DNA from: Siccirubricoccus deserti
Lineage (GTDB): Bacteria > Pseudomonadota > Alphaproteobacteria > Acetobacterales > Acetobacteraceae
Direction of reading: 5' to 3'
Length of the DNA: 64,000 bases
NCBI RefSeq assembly: GCF_014283215.1
Contig: NZ_JACOMF010000002.1
Coordinates: 124,001 to 188,000, forward strand
Part shown: piece after piece, positions 1-10,166 of the stretch
Layout: the number at the start of each line of letters is the position of its first letter
How positions within the stretch are numbered: the stretch's first letter is position 1
Position numbers and translations under genes: made by a program
The notes under the pieces: generated by a model
The model's input: only the letters and a program-made list of their open reading frames with translations
The model's database searches: none
What the model was told of the DNA's origin: nothing

Positions 1-1560
1 CAAGCAGTGCAGGCGCTGCTGCGGGCGACCGCGAGACTGGAGATCCTGGCCGAGGCAGCCGAGGATCTGGTGGTGGCCGAGGATGGCCGGATAGCTGGGG
101 TGATCACCGCCACCGGCCGGCGCATTGGCGCAGGCGCTGTGGTGATCACCACTGGCACCTTTTTGCGCGGCGAGATCCACATCGGCGACACCCGCATCCC
201 CGCCGGCCGGGTGGGCGAGGCGCCGTCCCTGGGGTTGGCTTCGACTCTGGACCGGCTCGGCCTGCCGCTGGCCCGACTGAAGACCGGCACACCGCCGCGG
301 CTGGATGGCAAGACCATCGACTGGGCGGCGTTGGAGCCGCAGCCCGGCGATGATCCGCCTGAACCGCTGTCCTTGATGACGGAGCGGATCACCAATCGGC
401 AGATCGCCTGCGCCATCACTGCCACTACCCCAGCAACTCACACGCTGATCCGGGACAACCTGCATCGCAGCGCGGTCTATGGCGGACGTATCGCCGGCGT
501 CGGGCCGCGCTACTGCCCCTCCATCGAGGATAAGGTGGTGCGCTTCGCCGATCGGCAGCGGCACCAGATATTTCTGGAGCCTGAGGGGCTGGACGATGAC
601 ACGGTTTACCCGAACGGCATCTCCACCAGCCTGCCGGAAGCGGTCCAGACGGCGCTGATCGCCTCCATTCCCGGGCTGGCGCGGGCCAGGATCCTCCGGC
701 CCGGCTATGCCATTGAGTATGATCATGTCGATCCGCGAGCCCTGGCGCCGACATTGGAAGTGCGGACAGCGCCGGGGCTGTTCCTCGCCGGCCAGATCAA
801 CGGCACCACCGGCTATGAGGAAGCAGCCGCCCAGGGGTTGCTTGCCGGGCTGAATGCCGCCCATCGCGCCGGCGGTGCCGTGCCAGATAGGGTGCTGACC
901 CGGAGTGAGGCCTATGCCGGGGTGCTGGTGGATGATCTGGTGCTGCAGGGGGTGACCGAGCCCTACCGCATGCTCACCGCGCGATCCGAATACCGGCTGG
1001 CCCTACGAGCGGACAACGCGGGCTTGCGTCTGACGGAGAAGGGCATCGCCTGGGGCTGCGTTGGAGCGGAGCGTGCCGCCATGCACCGCGCCTTTGCCGC
1101 AGTTCTGGCCGATGCCCTGGCTCGGGCCAGGGCGGAAGGCTGTACTCCACGGCAATACGCCGCCGCCGGCGTGCCGGTGAACCAAGATGGCCGGTGGCGC
1201 AGTGCCCTCGAAGCGCTCGCGCTGCCGGCCATGACCGTCGATGCGGCCGACCGCATCTTCCCCTGGCTACGCGACCTGCAGCCCCGAGTGCGGGCGGAGC
1301 TGGAGGCCCAGGCGCTCTATGCTCCCTACCTTGATCGCCAAGCCGCGGAGCTGCGGGTGCTGGAGCGGGAGGAGCGGCTGGCGATTCCGCCGGTGCTGGA
1401 CTTCGGCCTCATCCCCGGCCTTTCCGCCGAGATGCGGCAGCGCCTCTCCGCCGCCCGCCCGGCCACGCTCGGCAGCGCCGGCCGCATCCCCGGCGTCACT
1501 CCAGCCGCCCTCGCCGCTTTGGCCGTTCACCTGCGGCGCACGGAGCCGCGTTTCACGTGA
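1..1560 (+). CDS. mnmG: tRNA uridine-5-carboxymethylaminomethyl modification enzyme MnmG (5'-truncated)
   Basis: This is the C-terminal five-sixths of MnmG (GidA), the FAD enzyme that with MnmE modifies U34 of certain tRNAs. The frame is open from base 1, so the start lies outside the window; about 519 residues remain of the usual 620-630. Visible family features are the [14 protein letters not shown] segment, the FAD-domain return near [21 protein letters not shown] and the C-terminal [20 protein letters not shown] stretch. The stop overlaps the rsmG start by 4 nt (GTGA). The mnmG-rsmG-parA-parB order is the classic origin-proximal block of alphaproteobacteria. A parS site covers its last codons. 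Confidence 0.96.
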   Translation, partial: QAVQALLRATARLEILAEAAEDLVVAEDGRIAGVITATGRRIGAGAVVITTGTFLRGEIHIGDTRIPAGRVGEAPSLGLASTLDRLGLPLARLKTGTPPRLDGKTIDWAALEPQPGDDPPEPLSLMTERITNRQIACAITATTPATHTLIRDNLHRSAVYGGRIAGVGPRYCPSIEDKVVRFADRQRHQIFLEPEGLDDDTVYPNGISTSLPEAVQTALIASIPGLARARILRPGYAIEYDHVDPRALAPTLEVRTAPGLFLAGQINGTTGYEEAAAQGLLAGLNAAHRAGGAVPDRVLTRSEAYAGVLVDDLVLQGVTEPYRMLTARSEYRLALRADNAGLRLTEKGIAWGCVGAERAAMHRAFAAVLADALARARAEGCTPRQYAAAGVPVNQDGRWRSALEALALPAMTVDAADRIFPWLRDLQPRVRAELEAQALYAPYLDRQAAELRVLEREERLAIPPVLDFGLIPGLSAEMRQRLSAARPATLGSAGRIPGVTPAALAALAVHLRRTEPRFT

Positions 1561-1563
1561 AAC
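1550..1563. promoter_or_regulatory. parS centromere site 1
   Basis: GTTTCACGTGAAAC is a perfect 14-bp palindrome and equals the core of the universal ParB site TGTTTCACGTGAAACA; only the first outer base of the 16-mer differs. It straddles the mnmG stop and rsmG start, about 1.4 kb upstream of parB. ParB should load here as a CTP-dependent clamp for chromosome segregation. The site is read directly; binding is inferred from the family. Confidence 0.93.
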
Positions 1564-2177
1564 ACCTTGAGGCCTTCGACTTCGGTGTTTCACGTGAAGC
1601 AGAGGCGAAGCTGCGCGACTACTTGGCGCTGCTGCTACGATGGAACGCCCACATCAACCTGGTTGCCGACCGTGACGCGGAAACGGTTTGGCGCCGACAT
1701 GTGCTGGACTCTCTCCAACTCCTGCCGCTGCTGCCAGAGACTGAAGAGCCGCTGGTGGATATCGGCGCAGGCGCCGGCTTCCCCGGCCTCATGCTGGCCG
1801 TCGCTACCGGCCGCCCGACCCATTTGGTGGAGTCGGACCGCCGCAAGGCCGCCTTCCTGAACGAAGCTGCCCGAGTTCTTGGTCTTGCCGGCACGGTGGT
1901 GGTCCATGCCAGCCGCATCGAGGTCGCCTCCTTGCCCCAGGCCGCCATCCTTACCGCTCGCGCCCTCGCATCCCTGCCCGATCTGCTCGCCCATGCCCAC
2001 CGCCTGCTCAAGCCTGGCGGTGTCGCGCTCTTTCCTAAAGGCCGAACCGTCGATCAGGAATTGACGGCAGCGGCCGCGGGCTGGACCATGCGCATCGAAC
2101 GGTTCCCCAGCCGAACCGACCCTTCCGCCATCATCCTTCGCCTAAGTGAGATCAGCCCTGTCGCCGCTTCAGCCTGA
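1557..2177 (+). CDS. rsmG: 16S rRNA (guanine-527-N7)-methyltransferase RsmG
   Basis: RsmG (GidB) methylates N7 of G527 in 16S rRNA using SAM. The 206-residue length is normal. The SAM-binding motif [15 protein letters not shown] is at about residues 67-81, and the N-terminal [13 protein letters not shown] and [12 protein letters not shown] segments are typical. The GTG start overlaps the mnmG stop by 4 nt. The first fifteen codons contain both parS sites, so that DNA is under protein-coding and ParB-binding constraint at once. The 3' end overlaps parA by 32 nt. Confidence 0.96.
   Translation: MKHLEAFDFGVSREAEAKLRDYLALLLRWNAHINLVADRDAETVWRRHVLDSLQLLPLLPETEEPLVDIGAGAGFPGLMLAVATGRPTHLVESDRRKAAFLNEAARVLGLAGTVVVHASRIEVASLPQAAILTARALASLPDLLAHAHRLLKPGGVALFPKGRTVDQELTAAAAGWTMRIERFPSRTDPSAIILRLSEISPVAASA
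1586..1601. promoter_or_regulatory. parS centromere site 2
   Basis: TGTTTCACGTGAAGCA matches the 16-bp parS consensus at 15 positions; the one difference is in the right half (AAGCA for AAACA). It lies inside rsmG codons 10-15, 36 bp (centre to centre) downstream of site 1. Two sites this close could seed ParB loading cooperatively (inference). Confidence 0.9.
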
Positions 2178-2964
2178 GCGCGCCACGCCGCGCGTCATCG
2201 CCCTTGCCAACCAGAAGGGTGGCGTCGGCAAGACCACCACGGCCATCAATCTGGCGACCGTGCTGGCGGCGGAGCACCGCGTGCTGCTGCTCGACCTCGA
2301 TCCGCAGGGCAATGCCTCCACTGGCCTTGGGATCGACCGCACGGAGCGCGGCGCCGGCTCCTATGCCATGCTGATCGAGAATCAGCCGCTGGCCGAGGTC
2401 ATCCGCACCACGCCGGTACCCAAACTCTTCCTGGTGCCGGCCGATACGGATCTGGCCGGCGCGGAGGTGGAGCTGGTCGGGTTTGAGGACCGTGATCGCC
2501 GCCTGCGCAACGCGCTGCACGCGGATGAGGCGCTGTTCCGCAGCTTCGACTACGTCTTCTTCGATTGTCCTCCATCTCTCGGCCTGCTCACCCTGAATGC
2601 GCTGGTGGCCGCCGACAGCGTCCTGGTCCCGCTGCAGACCGAGTTCTTCGCCCTGGAAGGCGTCAGCCAGATCACCCAGACCATCGAGCGCATCCGCCGC
2701 AGCCTGAACCCGGGCCTGAGCCTGGAAGGCATCGCGCTGACCATGTACGACCGCCGCAACAACCTATCGGAGCTGGTCGCGCAGGATGTCCGAGGGTTCT
2801 TCAAGGACAAGGTATTCGAGACGGTGATTCCGCGGAACATCCGGGTCAGTGAGGCGCCGTCGCACGGCCTGCCCGTCACGCTCTATGACTTCCGTTCCCC
2901 AGGCGCGCAGGCCTATGTCGCCCTGGCCGCCGAGCTCCGCCGCCGCGAAAGGGCCCGCTCCTGA
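2146..2964 (+). CDS. parA: chromosome partitioning ATPase ParA
   Basis: ParA is the Walker-type ATPase that positions the ParB-parS complex on the nucleoid. The deviant Walker A KGGVGKTTT is at residues 24-32, followed by the DLDPQGNASTGLG signature near residue 50 and the Walker B-like FFDCPPSLGLLTLNAL near 140. At 272 residues it has the usual length for the small chromosomal (Soj) type. The GTG start lies inside the end of rsmG; no better start exists before the ATPase fold. The stop overlaps the parB ATG by one base (TGATG), so the two are probably translated together. Confidence 0.96.
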   Translation: MRSALSPLQPERATPRVIALANQKGGVGKTTTAINLATVLAAEHRVLLLDLDPQGNASTGLGIDRTERGAGSYAMLIENQPLAEVIRTTPVPKLFLVPADTDLAGAEVELVGFEDRDRRLRNALHADEALFRSFDYVFFDCPPSLGLLTLNALVAADSVLVPLQTEFFALEGVSQITQTIERIRRSLNPGLSLEGIALTMYDRRNNLSELVAQDVRGFFKDKVFETVIPRNIRVSEAPSHGLPVTLYDFRSPGAQAYVALAAELRRRERARS

Positions 2965-3812
2965 TGAAGCCCCCCAGGCTCGGCCGCGGCCTCTCTGCCC
3001 TGATGGGTGAGCCACCCGTCGCACCCGCCGCCGGCGAATCCCTCCGCACCCTGCCGATCGAGATGCTGGAGCCCGGCCCCTTCCAGCCGCGTGGCCCGAT
3101 CGACCCCGCCCCCTTGCAGGAGCTGGCCGAAAGCATCCGCGAGCATGGCGTGCTGCAACCCATCCTGGCGCGTGAGCATCCCAGCCAGCCCGGCCGCTAC
3201 CAGATCATCGGCGGCGAACGACGCTGGCGCGCCGCCCAGCTGGTGCCGCTGCATGAGGTGCCGGTCGTCGTCCGCCCGCTCGGCGACCGCGAGGCCATGG
3301 CCGCCGCCCTGGTCGAGAACCTGCAACGCCAGGATCTGAACGCGCTGGAGGAAGCGGATGGCTACCGCCGCCTGCTGGAGGAGTTCGGCCTGACGCAGGA
3401 GACGCTGGGCAAGGCGGTCGGCAAGAGCCGCAGCCATGTGGCGAATACCCTGCGCCTGCTCGCCCTGCCCGAACGGGTGCGGGAGTTGCTGCGCGACGGT
3501 GCCCTCACCGCCGGCCATGCGCGAGCCCTGCTGACGGCGCCGGACCCGGTCGCCCTGGCTCTGCAGGTGGTGGATCGCGGGTTGAACGTGCGCCAGGCCG
3601 AAGCCCTCGCCGCCACCAAACCGCGCGATCCTGACAGCGCCAGCCGCACCTCGCGGGCCGAGCCGGAGGTGCTGGCGCTGGAACGCCAGCTCTCCGAACG
3701 TCTCGGTCTACGCATCGGCATCCGGCAATCCGGCCGCGGCGGCCAGCTCACCATCAGCTACCGCGACCTCGACCAGCTTGATAGCGTGATAAGGCTGCTC
3801 CAGGGCGGGTAA
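2964..3812 (+). CDS. parB: chromosome partitioning protein ParB
   Basis: ParB is the CTPase clamp that binds parS and stimulates ParA. The 282-residue protein starts with the usual KPPRLGRGLSALMG. The CTP-binding and nuclease-like N domain holds GERRWRAAQL (near 90) and ENLQRQDLNALEEADGY. The helix-turn-helix LTQETLGKAVGKSRSHVANTLRLL follows, and the C-terminal dimerisation domain ends at LDSVIRLLQGG. Its targets, two parS sites, lie just upstream. It is directly abutted, with no spacer, by the oppositely oriented holA. Confidence 0.97.
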   Translation: MKPPRLGRGLSALMGEPPVAPAAGESLRTLPIEMLEPGPFQPRGPIDPAPLQELAESIREHGVLQPILAREHPSQPGRYQIIGGERRWRAAQLVPLHEVPVVVRPLGDREAMAAALVENLQRQDLNALEEADGYRRLLEEFGLTQETLGKAVGKSRSHVANTLRLLALPERVRELLRDGALTAGHARALLTAPDPVALALQVVDRGLNVRQAEALAATKPRDPDSASRTSRAEPEVLALERQLSERLGLRIGIRQSGRGGQLTISYRDLDQLDSVIRLLQGG

Positions 3813-4832
3813 TCACCGCCGGGCGGCTGCCTGCCGCGCCAGCCCAATCACCGCGTTCCGCGCCACAACCTCGCTCGGCACGCCGGTGGTCTTGGTGCGC
3901 CGCTCGGCCTCCAACAGCGCGTTCCCCGCCGCCGCCAGCGCCGTCGCCCGCCACAGCCGCAGCGCCCGCTCGAACCCCGGCTTGTGGCGGAAGAACACTG
4001 GGGGCCGCAATGCATCCACCGCCTGCCGCGGCTCCGCCCCGCCCGAGATGGCCAGCGCCGCCTGGTACAGCCGCTGCACATACCGCAGCGCCGTCCGCAC
4101 CACCTGCACCGGGTTGGCGCCCTCGGCGAAGGCGGTGTCGAGCGCCTTGTCTGCCACCGCCACCTCTCCCGTCATCGCCGCCATCAGCGCCTCCTCAAGG
4201 TCGAGCGCGGAGCCTTCCGCGATGCAAGCCACCGCATCCTCCGGCGTCACCTTGCCGCCGGCGCCGACGAACAGCGCCAGCTTCTCCAGCTCCCGCCGCA
4301 GCAGCATGCGGTCCTCACCCAGCCGCTGCGCCAGCCAGTCCAGCGCCGCCGGCTCGGCCGAAACGCCCAACTCCGCCAGGATGCGGTTGATCGAGCCGGA
4401 CAGCTCCATCCCCCGTTCCCGATAGCAGGCAATCACCGCGCCCTGGGCGCTGGCTTCCACCGCCTTCAACAAGGCCGCAGAGCCGCGCAGCTCCGGCGCC
4501 TCGATCACCACCACCCCGGGCCCAGGACCGGCCAGCGCCGCCTTGGCGGCGTCTGTCATCTGCTTGCCATCGCTGGCGTCGCGCACCCGCACCAAGCAGC
4601 GACCGCCTGTCAGCGGTGAGCTGGCTGCCTCATTCGCCAAGGTGGCCGGGGCCCGAAGCCCATCCTTGCCGATCTCCACCAGCCGCAGCGCATCGCCCTG
4701 GGCGACGCTGCGCACCAGCGCCTCCGCCCGCTCACGGATCAGCCCCGGGTCGTCGCCATGCAGCAGCACCACCCGGCAGGTGCCAGGATCGGCGAGGAAG
4801 ACGGGCACCCGCCGTGGATCGATCTTCGGCAT
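3813..4832 (-). CDS. holA: DNA polymerase III subunit delta
   Basis: HolA is the delta subunit of the clamp loader that opens the beta clamp. The chosen ATG gives 339 residues, normal for the family, starting MPKIDPRRVPVFLADPG; the longer open frame upstream overlaps lptE and has no delta homology. Typical delta segments are VVLLHGDDPGLIRERAEALVR near the start and the LAQRLGEDRMLLRRELEKLALF helix region. It is the last gene of a leuS-lptE-holA operon (13-nt gap after lptE), the same order as in E. coli. It converges on parB with zero bases between stop codons. Confidence 0.93.
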   Translation of the reverse strand: MPKIDPRRVPVFLADPGTCRVVLLHGDDPGLIRERAEALVRSVAQGDALRLVEIGKDGLRAPATLANEAASSPLTGGRCLVRVRDASDGKQMTDAAKAALAGPGPGVVVIEAPELRGSAALLKAVEASAQGAVIACYRERGMELSGSINRILAELGVSAEPAALDWLAQRLGEDRMLLRRELEKLALFVGAGGKVTPEDAVACIAEGSALDLEEALMAAMTGEVAVADKALDTAFAEGANPVQVVRTALRYVQRLYQAALAISGGAEPRQAVDALRPPVFFRHKPGFERALRLWRATALAAAGNALLEAERRTKTTGVPSEVVARNAVIGLARQAAARR

Positions 4833-4845
4833 GGGGAAACTCGCC

Positions 4846-5385
4846 TCAGGCGGCGGAACTGGCTTCCTTCCGCCGCCGCAGCTCCGCTGCCACCCGGCGG
4901 AAGATCTCCTCCGAGAGATCCTCGGCCACCCGCGCCTCCATGGCATCGCGGGCGGAATCGGCGGCGAAGAACTGCAGGTCGGGAATGTTGAAGCTGTCGA
5001 GCGTCCGGTACGGGATCGCCGAGGCCGCAATCGGCTGCGGCGGCACCGAGAGCGTCTGCAGGGTCCAATTTCCCGTCACCACATAGCGTACCCGGGTGAT
5101 CGCGCCGTCACGGCGATAGCCGAGGATTTCCGCCCCGCCGCTCACCGCCACCTGCAGCATGTAGCGCGCTGGCGTGCCGGGGGCGCTTTCCTCCAGCTTC
5201 CGCTGCAGGCTACGGCGCAGCAACTGGCCCTGCCGTTCATAGGTCGCGCCCACCCGCACCGCCGCCAGCTCCGAGCGGATATCGGTCTCGCTGCCGTCTG
5301 CCGCGGAAACCGGCGCATAGAGCGGGCGGAAGCCACAGCCTGCGAGGCCAAGCAGCCCGCCAAGGGCAGCCCGCCTGGACCACAT
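4846..5385 (-). CDS. lptE: LPS-assembly lipoprotein LptE
   Basis: LptE is the outer-membrane lipoprotein plug of the LptD translocon for lipopolysaccharide. The 179-residue product begins MWSRRAALGGLLGLAGCGFRPLY, a lipoprotein signal with lipobox LAGC and the GFRPLY stretch that LptE proteins share after the lipidated Cys. It sits between leuS (4-nt gap) and holA (13-nt gap). The start was chosen for the signal peptide; upstream in-frame codons overlap leuS. Sequence conservation in this family is low, so the call rests on the N-terminus and the operon. Confidence 0.9.
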   Translation of the reverse strand: MWSRRAALGGLLGLAGCGFRPLYAPVSAADGSETDIRSELAAVRVGATYERQGQLLRRSLQRKLEESAPGTPARYMLQVAVSGGAEILGYRRDGAITRVRYVVTGNWTLQTLSVPPQPIAASAIPYRTLDSFNIPDLQFFAADSARDAMEARVAEDLSEEIFRRVAAELRRRKEASSAA

Positions 5386-5389
5386 GCTT

Positions 5390-8023
5390 CTAGACCACGA
5401 AATTGACGACTCGTCCCGGGACATGGATGCGCTTCCGGATGCTGCGGCCGGCGAGGGAGCGGGCGACGTTTTCCTCCGCCTCGGCCAGGGCGAAGATGGT
5501 AGCCTCATCCGCATCGACTGCCACCTCGATCGTACCACGCAACTTGCCGAGAACCTGTACCGCGAGCGTTACCGTCTCCGCCTTCAGCAGCGCCGGGTCG
5601 GCATCCAGCCAGGGCAGCTCCGCCACCAGCGCGCCCTCGCCCGGCCGCAGCAGCGACCAGAGCTCCTCCGCCAGATGCGGCATCATCGGCGAGGCGAGAC
5701 GGGTGATGGCCTCCAGCGCCTCGCGCTTCGCCGCGCCGGTATCACCCGCCTCGGCGATGGTATTGGCGAATTCATGGATGCGGGCGACGGCGACATTGAA
5801 GGCGAAGGTCTCCAGCGCCTCTGTCACCGCGGCGATGGTCCGGTGCGTCGCCTGGCGCAGCTTCCGCGCCTCGCCCATCGCGCTCTCGGCCGAAGTGCCT
5901 GCCGGCGGCAGCCCGGGCAGCGCCGTTGCCACCAGCCGATACAGCCGCTGCGAGAAGCGATAGGCCCCGGCGACGCCGGCTTCGGTCCATTCCATGTCCC
6001 GTTCGGGCGGGTTGTCGCTCAGGATGAACCAGCGCGCGGTGTCGGCGCCGTAGCGCTCGATGATCGCGCCCGGGTCCACCGTGTTGCGCTTCGACTTCGA
6101 CATCGCCTCGACCCGGCCGATCACCACCGGCTCATTGCCGCCCTTCAGGGTTGCGATGCGGCCGCCATTGGCGTCAGCGCTGAACTCCACCTCCTCCGGG
6201 TAGAGCCAGCGGCCATCGGCGGATTTGTAGCTCTCATGCGTGACCATGCCCTGGGTGAACAGCCCGGCAAATGGCTCCGACACCGAGAGGTGCCCGGTCT
6301 CCCGCATGCCACGGGTGAAGAAGCGGCTGTAGAGCAGGTGCAGGATCGCATGCTCGATCCCGCCGATGTACTGGTCCACCGGCAGCCAACCATCCACCGC
6401 GGCGCGGGTCACCGGCTCCGCCGCGCGGGGCGAGCAGAAGCGGGCGAAATACCAGCTGCTGTCGACGAAGGTGTCGAAGGTGTCGGTCTCGCGCCGCGCA
6501 GGCTTGCCGCAGCTCGGGCAATCCACGTGCTTCCAGCTCGGGTGGTGGTCCAACGGGTTGCCGGGGCGGGAGAAGTCCACATCCTGCGGCAGTTCCACCG
6601 GCAGCTGCGCCGCCGGCACCGGCACCACGCCGCAGGCCTCGCAATGGATGATCGGGATCGGGCAGCCCCAGTAGCGCTGGCGAGAGACGCCCCAGTCGCG
6701 CAGCCGCCAATTCACCACCCCGGTGCCCTGCCCGGTCGCCTCCAGCTTTTCGATTGCCGCGCGCTTCGCGGCCGCGACGTTCAGCCCATCGAGGAAACCG
6801 GAGTTGAAGGCGGTGCCATCATCCGTGTAGGGCGCATCGCCCAGGGTGAAGCTGGCCGGATCGGCGCCGGGCGGAAGCACCACCGGGATGATTTCCAGCC
6901 CGTACTTGCTGGCGAATTCGAAGTCCCGCTCATCATGCCCGGGGCAGCCGAAGATCGCGCCGGTGCCGTATTCCATCAGCACGAAATTGGCGATCCACAC
7001 CGGATAGCTTGCGCCTTCGATGAAGGGGTGCGCGACCCGGAAGCCGGTGTCGTAGCCACGCTTCTCCGCCTGCTCGATCGCCGCCTCGCTGGTGCCCATG
7101 CGGCGGCATTCGGCGACGAACTCGGCCGCCTTCGGGTCGCGCGCCGCGGCGGCGGCGGCCAGCGGGTGCTCGGCGGCCACCGCCAGGAAGCTCATGCCGA
7201 AGAGCGTGTCCGGCCGTGTGGTGAAGACCTCCACCTCCTGCGGCGCGGCCGGCGGGGCCTCGGCCATGCGGAAGCGCACCCGGGCGCCCTCGCTCCGGCC
7301 GATCCAATTGGCCTGCATGGTCTTCACCCGGTCCGGCCAGCGGTCGAGCGTCCCCAGCGCCTCCAGCAGCTCCGGCGCATATCTGGTGATGCTGAAGAAC
7401 CACTGGCTGAGCTGCTTCTTCTCCACCAGCGCGCCGCTGCGCCAGCCGCGGCCGTCGATCACCTGCTCATTCGCCAGCACGGTGCCGTCCACCGGGTCCC
7501 AGTTGACCCAGCTTTCCTTCCGTTCGACCAGCCCGGCCTTGAAGAAGTCGAGGAACAGCTTCTGCTGCTGGCCGTAATACTCCACGTCGCAGGTGGCGAA
7601 TTCGCGCGACCAGTCGAGGCCGAGGCCCATGCGCTTCAACTCGGCGCGCATGTTGGCGATGTTGTCGTAGGTCCATTTCCCCGGATGGATGCCGCGCTCC
7701 CGCGCCGCATTCTCCGCCGGCAGGCCGAAGGCATCCCAGCCCATTGGGTGCATCACCTGGTGGCCGCGCGCCCGCTTGTAGCGGGAGACGACGTCGCCCA
7801 GCGTATAGTTGCGCACATGCCCCATGTGGATCTTGCCGCTGGGATATGGGAACATTTCAAGAACATAATACTTCGGCCTGCCGCTCTCCGGCACGTCCGG
7901 CACGGCGAAGCAGGCGCGCTTTTCCCATTCCGCCTGCCAGCGCGGCTCGGCGGATTTGAAATCATGCCTGATCTCGGGACGCGGATCGGTACGGGGCGTG
8001 GTGCTGGCGTCGGTCATGGCCAT
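5390..8023 (-). CDS. leuS: leucyl-tRNA synthetase
   Basis: Class I leucyl-tRNA synthetase, about 877 residues. The HIGH-type motif reads HMGH in [13 protein letters not shown] and the KMSKS loop reads MSKSK in [15 protein letters not shown]. The CP1 editing domain lies between them ([20 protein letters not shown], then [15 protein letters not shown]). The C-terminal anticodon-binding region ends [19 protein letters not shown]. Two ATGs (8023 and 8017) fit the start and neither has a strong ribosome site; the open frame continues 25 codons upstream without family similarity. It is the first gene of the leuS-lptE-holA operon. Confidence 0.97.
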   Translation of the reverse strand: MAMTDASTTPRTDPRPEIRHDFKSAEPRWQAEWEKRACFAVPDVPESGRPKYYVLEMFPYPSGKIHMGHVRNYTLGDVVSRYKRARGHQVMHPMGWDAFGLPAENAARERGIHPGKWTYDNIANMRAELKRMGLGLDWSREFATCDVEYYGQQQKLFLDFFKAGLVERKESWVNWDPVDGTVLANEQVIDGRGWRSGALVEKKQLSQWFFSITRYAPELLEALGTLDRWPDRVKTMQANWIGRSEGARVRFRMAEAPPAAPQEVEVFTTRPDTLFGMSFLAVAAEHPLAAAAAARDPKAAEFVAECRRMGTSEAAIEQAEKRGYDTGFRVAHPFIEGASYPVWIANFVLMEYGTGAIFGCPGHDERDFEFASKYGLEIIPVVLPPGADPASFTLGDAPYTDDGTAFNSGFLDGLNVAAAKRAAIEKLEATGQGTGVVNWRLRDWGVSRQRYWGCPIPIIHCEACGVVPVPAAQLPVELPQDVDFSRPGNPLDHHPSWKHVDCPSCGKPARRETDTFDTFVDSSWYFARFCSPRAAEPVTRAAVDGWLPVDQYIGGIEHAILHLLYSRFFTRGMRETGHLSVSEPFAGLFTQGMVTHESYKSADGRWLYPEEVEFSADANGGRIATLKGGNEPVVIGRVEAMSKSKRNTVDPGAIIERYGADTARWFILSDNPPERDMEWTEAGVAGAYRFSQRLYRLVATALPGLPPAGTSAESAMGEARKLRQATHRTIAAVTEALETFAFNVAVARIHEFANTIAEAGDTGAAKREALEAITRLASPMMPHLAEELWSLLRPGEGALVAELPWLDADPALLKAETVTLAVQVLGKLRGTIEVAVDADEATIFALAEAEENVARSLAGRSIRKRIHVPGRVVNFVV

Positions 8024-8126
8024 CGATGAAAATTGGGTCGGCACAAGGGAATAAGGCCAGCCTCGCACGGAGGGAAGGGCAGCATTGCCGCTGGCCATGC
8101 CGCGGCGCTGGCGGGATGCTGCGGGG

Positions 8127-9224
8127 ATGACGCGCCTCCTGCCCTGCCTGCTCGCCCTGCTCCTCGCGCTGCATCCGGCGCGCGCCGAGATGCCGGCCGA
8201 GGCGGCCTACCGCAGCGCCTTCTCCGCCGAGCGGCTGGGAATGCCACCACCCTCCGCCGCATTGGCGCTGGACTTCACCCTGTCCTACCGCGGCGCCGTG
8301 CCGCACGCCGCCTTCGCGGTCGCCCGTGACGCCGCCGGCCGTTCCAGCTGGACCTTCGTCGGCGGCCGCGCCACGCCGGAGGCCGCGGCGGCCGATGCGC
8401 TTGCTGCCTGCCGCGCCCGGGTCACCGCGCTCGCCGTGCTCGCTGCCGAATGCCGGGTGCTGGCCCGGGATGGCGCGGTGGAGGGCGCGGCGCCGGTGCC
8501 GCTGGCGGAGGGCGGCATCGGCCCCTTCCGTGCCAGCCCGCTGCACCTGCGCCGGGGGCCGGAGGCGGCGCGCGGCGTGCTGGTTTGGGGCCATGGCTAT
8601 GGCGGGGCAGGCAAGGACAACCGCAACCGCCCCGCCCCCGGCCTGGTCGCCGCGCTGAACGATGCCGGCTGGGACGTGCTGCGTTTCGACCGCCACCCCG
8701 GCGACGACGCGCTGACTGCCGCGCTGCCCCGGCTGATCGGCGGCCTGCCGGCACTGCGGGCGGCCGGCTACCGCCGCATCCTGCTCGGCGGCCAATCGCG
8801 CGGCGGCTGGCAGGCTATCCTGGCCGGCAGCGCCAACCCGGCGCTGGTGGAGGCGGTCATCGCCACCGCTCCGGCCGCGCATGGGGAGGCCGGCCGGGGC
8901 AACAACCTCGGCGCCGCGGTCGATGATTTCCGCCGGCTGCTGGCCGGGCTGCCAGCCGAGGGACCCCGGCTGCTGGTCGCGTTGTTCGACGGTGACGACT
9001 TCGACCCGGACCCGGAGCGCCGCGCCGCGATGTTGGAGACGCTGGCGGCACAGCGGCCGGCGCCGCTGCTGGCGCTTTGGCCGCAGCAGGGCATCCGCGG
9101 TCATCGCGGCGCCGCCAATCCACGCTTCGCGCAGTTCTTCGCCGGTTGCGTGGTGAGCCTGGTGCAGGCGCCCCCGGCCGCGGCGCCGCGTGGGCTGCGC
9201 CGCGCACCTTGCGGCGGGGGCTGA
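8127..9224 (+). CDS. exported alpha/beta-hydrolase-like protein
   Basis: A 365-residue protein with a Sec signal ([20 protein letters not shown]). Residues 20-130 form a module with [19 protein letters not shown] and paired Cys, reminiscent of DUF4189-type domains (weak). The C-terminal part looks like an alpha/beta hydrolase: [10 protein letters not shown] near the oxyanion hole, then a nucleophile elbow GGQSRGGW with Ser in G-x-S-x-G, and a late His in [15 protein letters not shown]. The substrate cannot be told. The start was chosen at the signal peptide; it is divergent from leuS and followed 5 nt later by the DehI-like gene. Confidence 0.7.
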   Translation: MTRLLPCLLALLLALHPARAEMPAEAAYRSAFSAERLGMPPPSAALALDFTLSYRGAVPHAAFAVARDAAGRSSWTFVGGRATPEAAAADALAACRARVTALAVLAAECRVLARDGAVEGAAPVPLAEGGIGPFRASPLHLRRGPEAARGVLVWGHGYGGAGKDNRNRPAPGLVAALNDAGWDVLRFDRHPGDDALTAALPRLIGGLPALRAAGYRRILLGGQSRGGWQAILAGSANPALVEAVIATAPAAHGEAGRGNNLGAAVDDFRRLLAGLPAEGPRLLVALFDGDDFDPDPERRAAMLETLAAQRPAPLLALWPQQGIRGHRGAANPRFAQFFAGCVVSLVQAPPAAAPRGLRRAPCGGG

Positions 9225-9229
9225 GGCGC

Positions 9230-10036
9230 ATGGACGATCCCGTTCCCGCCATCGCCGAGGCAGACGCCACCGGCGAGACCGCCGCCCTCTTCGCCGATAT
9301 CCGCACCGTGCTCGGCGTTGGCGTGGTCAACCTCATCTGGCGGCATCTGGCGACCCTGCCGGGGGCGCTGCCCTGGGCCTGGGGCGGGCTGCGGCCGCTG
9401 TATCGGGACGGCTCCCTGGCCGCCACGGCAGCGGCGCTCGGCGGCCGGCTCAGCCCGCCGGCGACGCCGGGGCTGCCACCCGAGGTGCTGGCCGCCGGCC
9501 TTGACCCCTCGGCGCAGGCGGGCATTGCCGCGGTGCTGGCAGCCTATGAACGCACCAATCCGCTGGCGCTGATCGCCCTCACCGCGCTGCAACGGCGGCT
9601 GGAAGGGCTGCCTTCGGCTGAGGCCGCCGTTCCCCTGGCACCGCCGCCCGCGCCCAACCTGCCCCTACCGCCGCTACCGGCCGCGCTGCCCTCCGAGGTG
9701 GCGGCGCTGGTGCTGCGGCTGAACACGCTCGGCGCCGAGCGGGAGGATGCGATGATGGCGACCATGTACCGCCACCTGGCGCATTGGCCGCCCTATCTGG
9801 CATTGGCCTGGGCGACCCTCGCGCCGCTTGCCGCCAATGCCACCCTGGCCACCGCCATCGCCGCCTGCCGGCAACAGGCAAACACCCTCGCCAGTGCGTT
9901 GGCCGTGCCGGCGCTGCCGCCACCGCCGGAACCCGAGGCCATTGCGGGGGCGCTCGACCGTTTTGCCGGGGAGGTGCTGCCGCGCATGGTGGTGATCCGA
10001 GCCATTCTGGCAGGAGACAAAAGATTCAAACAATAG
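9230..10036 (+). CDS. DehI-like (halocarboxylic acid dehalogenase family) protein
   Basis: A 268-residue soluble protein built as an internal duplication. LFADIRTVLGVGVVNLIWRH near residue 20 is echoed near residue 160 by LRLNTLGAEREDAMMATMYRH, each followed by a proline/Trp helix (ALPWAWGGLRPLY; PPYLALAWATLAPL). This architecture and VVNLIWRHLA resemble group I 2-haloacid dehalogenases (DehI), which are pseudo-dimers. Whether the catalytic Asp and Asn are kept is not certain, so dehalogenation is not claimed. The ATG lies 5 nt after the upstream hydrolase, suggesting co-transcription. Tandem hairpins follow the stop. Confidence 0.6.
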   Translation: MDDPVPAIAEADATGETAALFADIRTVLGVGVVNLIWRHLATLPGALPWAWGGLRPLYRDGSLAATAAALGGRLSPPATPGLPPEVLAAGLDPSAQAGIAAVLAAYERTNPLALIALTALQRRLEGLPSAEAAVPLAPPPAPNLPLPPLPAALPSEVAALVLRLNTLGAEREDAMMATMYRHLAHWPPYLALAWATLAPLAANATLATAIAACRQQANTLASALAVPALPPPPEPEAIAGALDRFAGEVLPRMVVIRAILAGDKRFKQ

Positions 10037-10037
10037 A

Positions 10038-10086
10038 TTGGGGACTTTGTCCCCAAACCCCTACTGGGGAGACAAGCGTCTCCCCA
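10038..10086. terminator. tandem GC-rich hairpins after the DehI-like gene
   Basis: Two perfect inverted repeats in a row: TTGGGGAC-TTT-GTCCCCAA (10038-10056) and TGGGGAGAC-AAGC-GTCTCCCCA (10065-10086). There is no U-run, so they may act as a Rho-dependent pause, an mRNA 3' stabiliser or a dispersed intergenic repeat. Confidence 0.6.
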
Positions 10087-10166
10087 GACCCCGGCCTGAG
10101 TTTGGGCTCCGGTGGTGAAATGGTTGGCTCATGGCGGGGTATTGGGACAGCACCCCCGTCTTTTGC

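Noticed and set aside
5384-8029. An 881-codon open frame antisense to leuS
   Set aside because: Low-complexity His/Arg/Ala/Gly composition, no motif; leuS on the other strand has all synthetase signatures.
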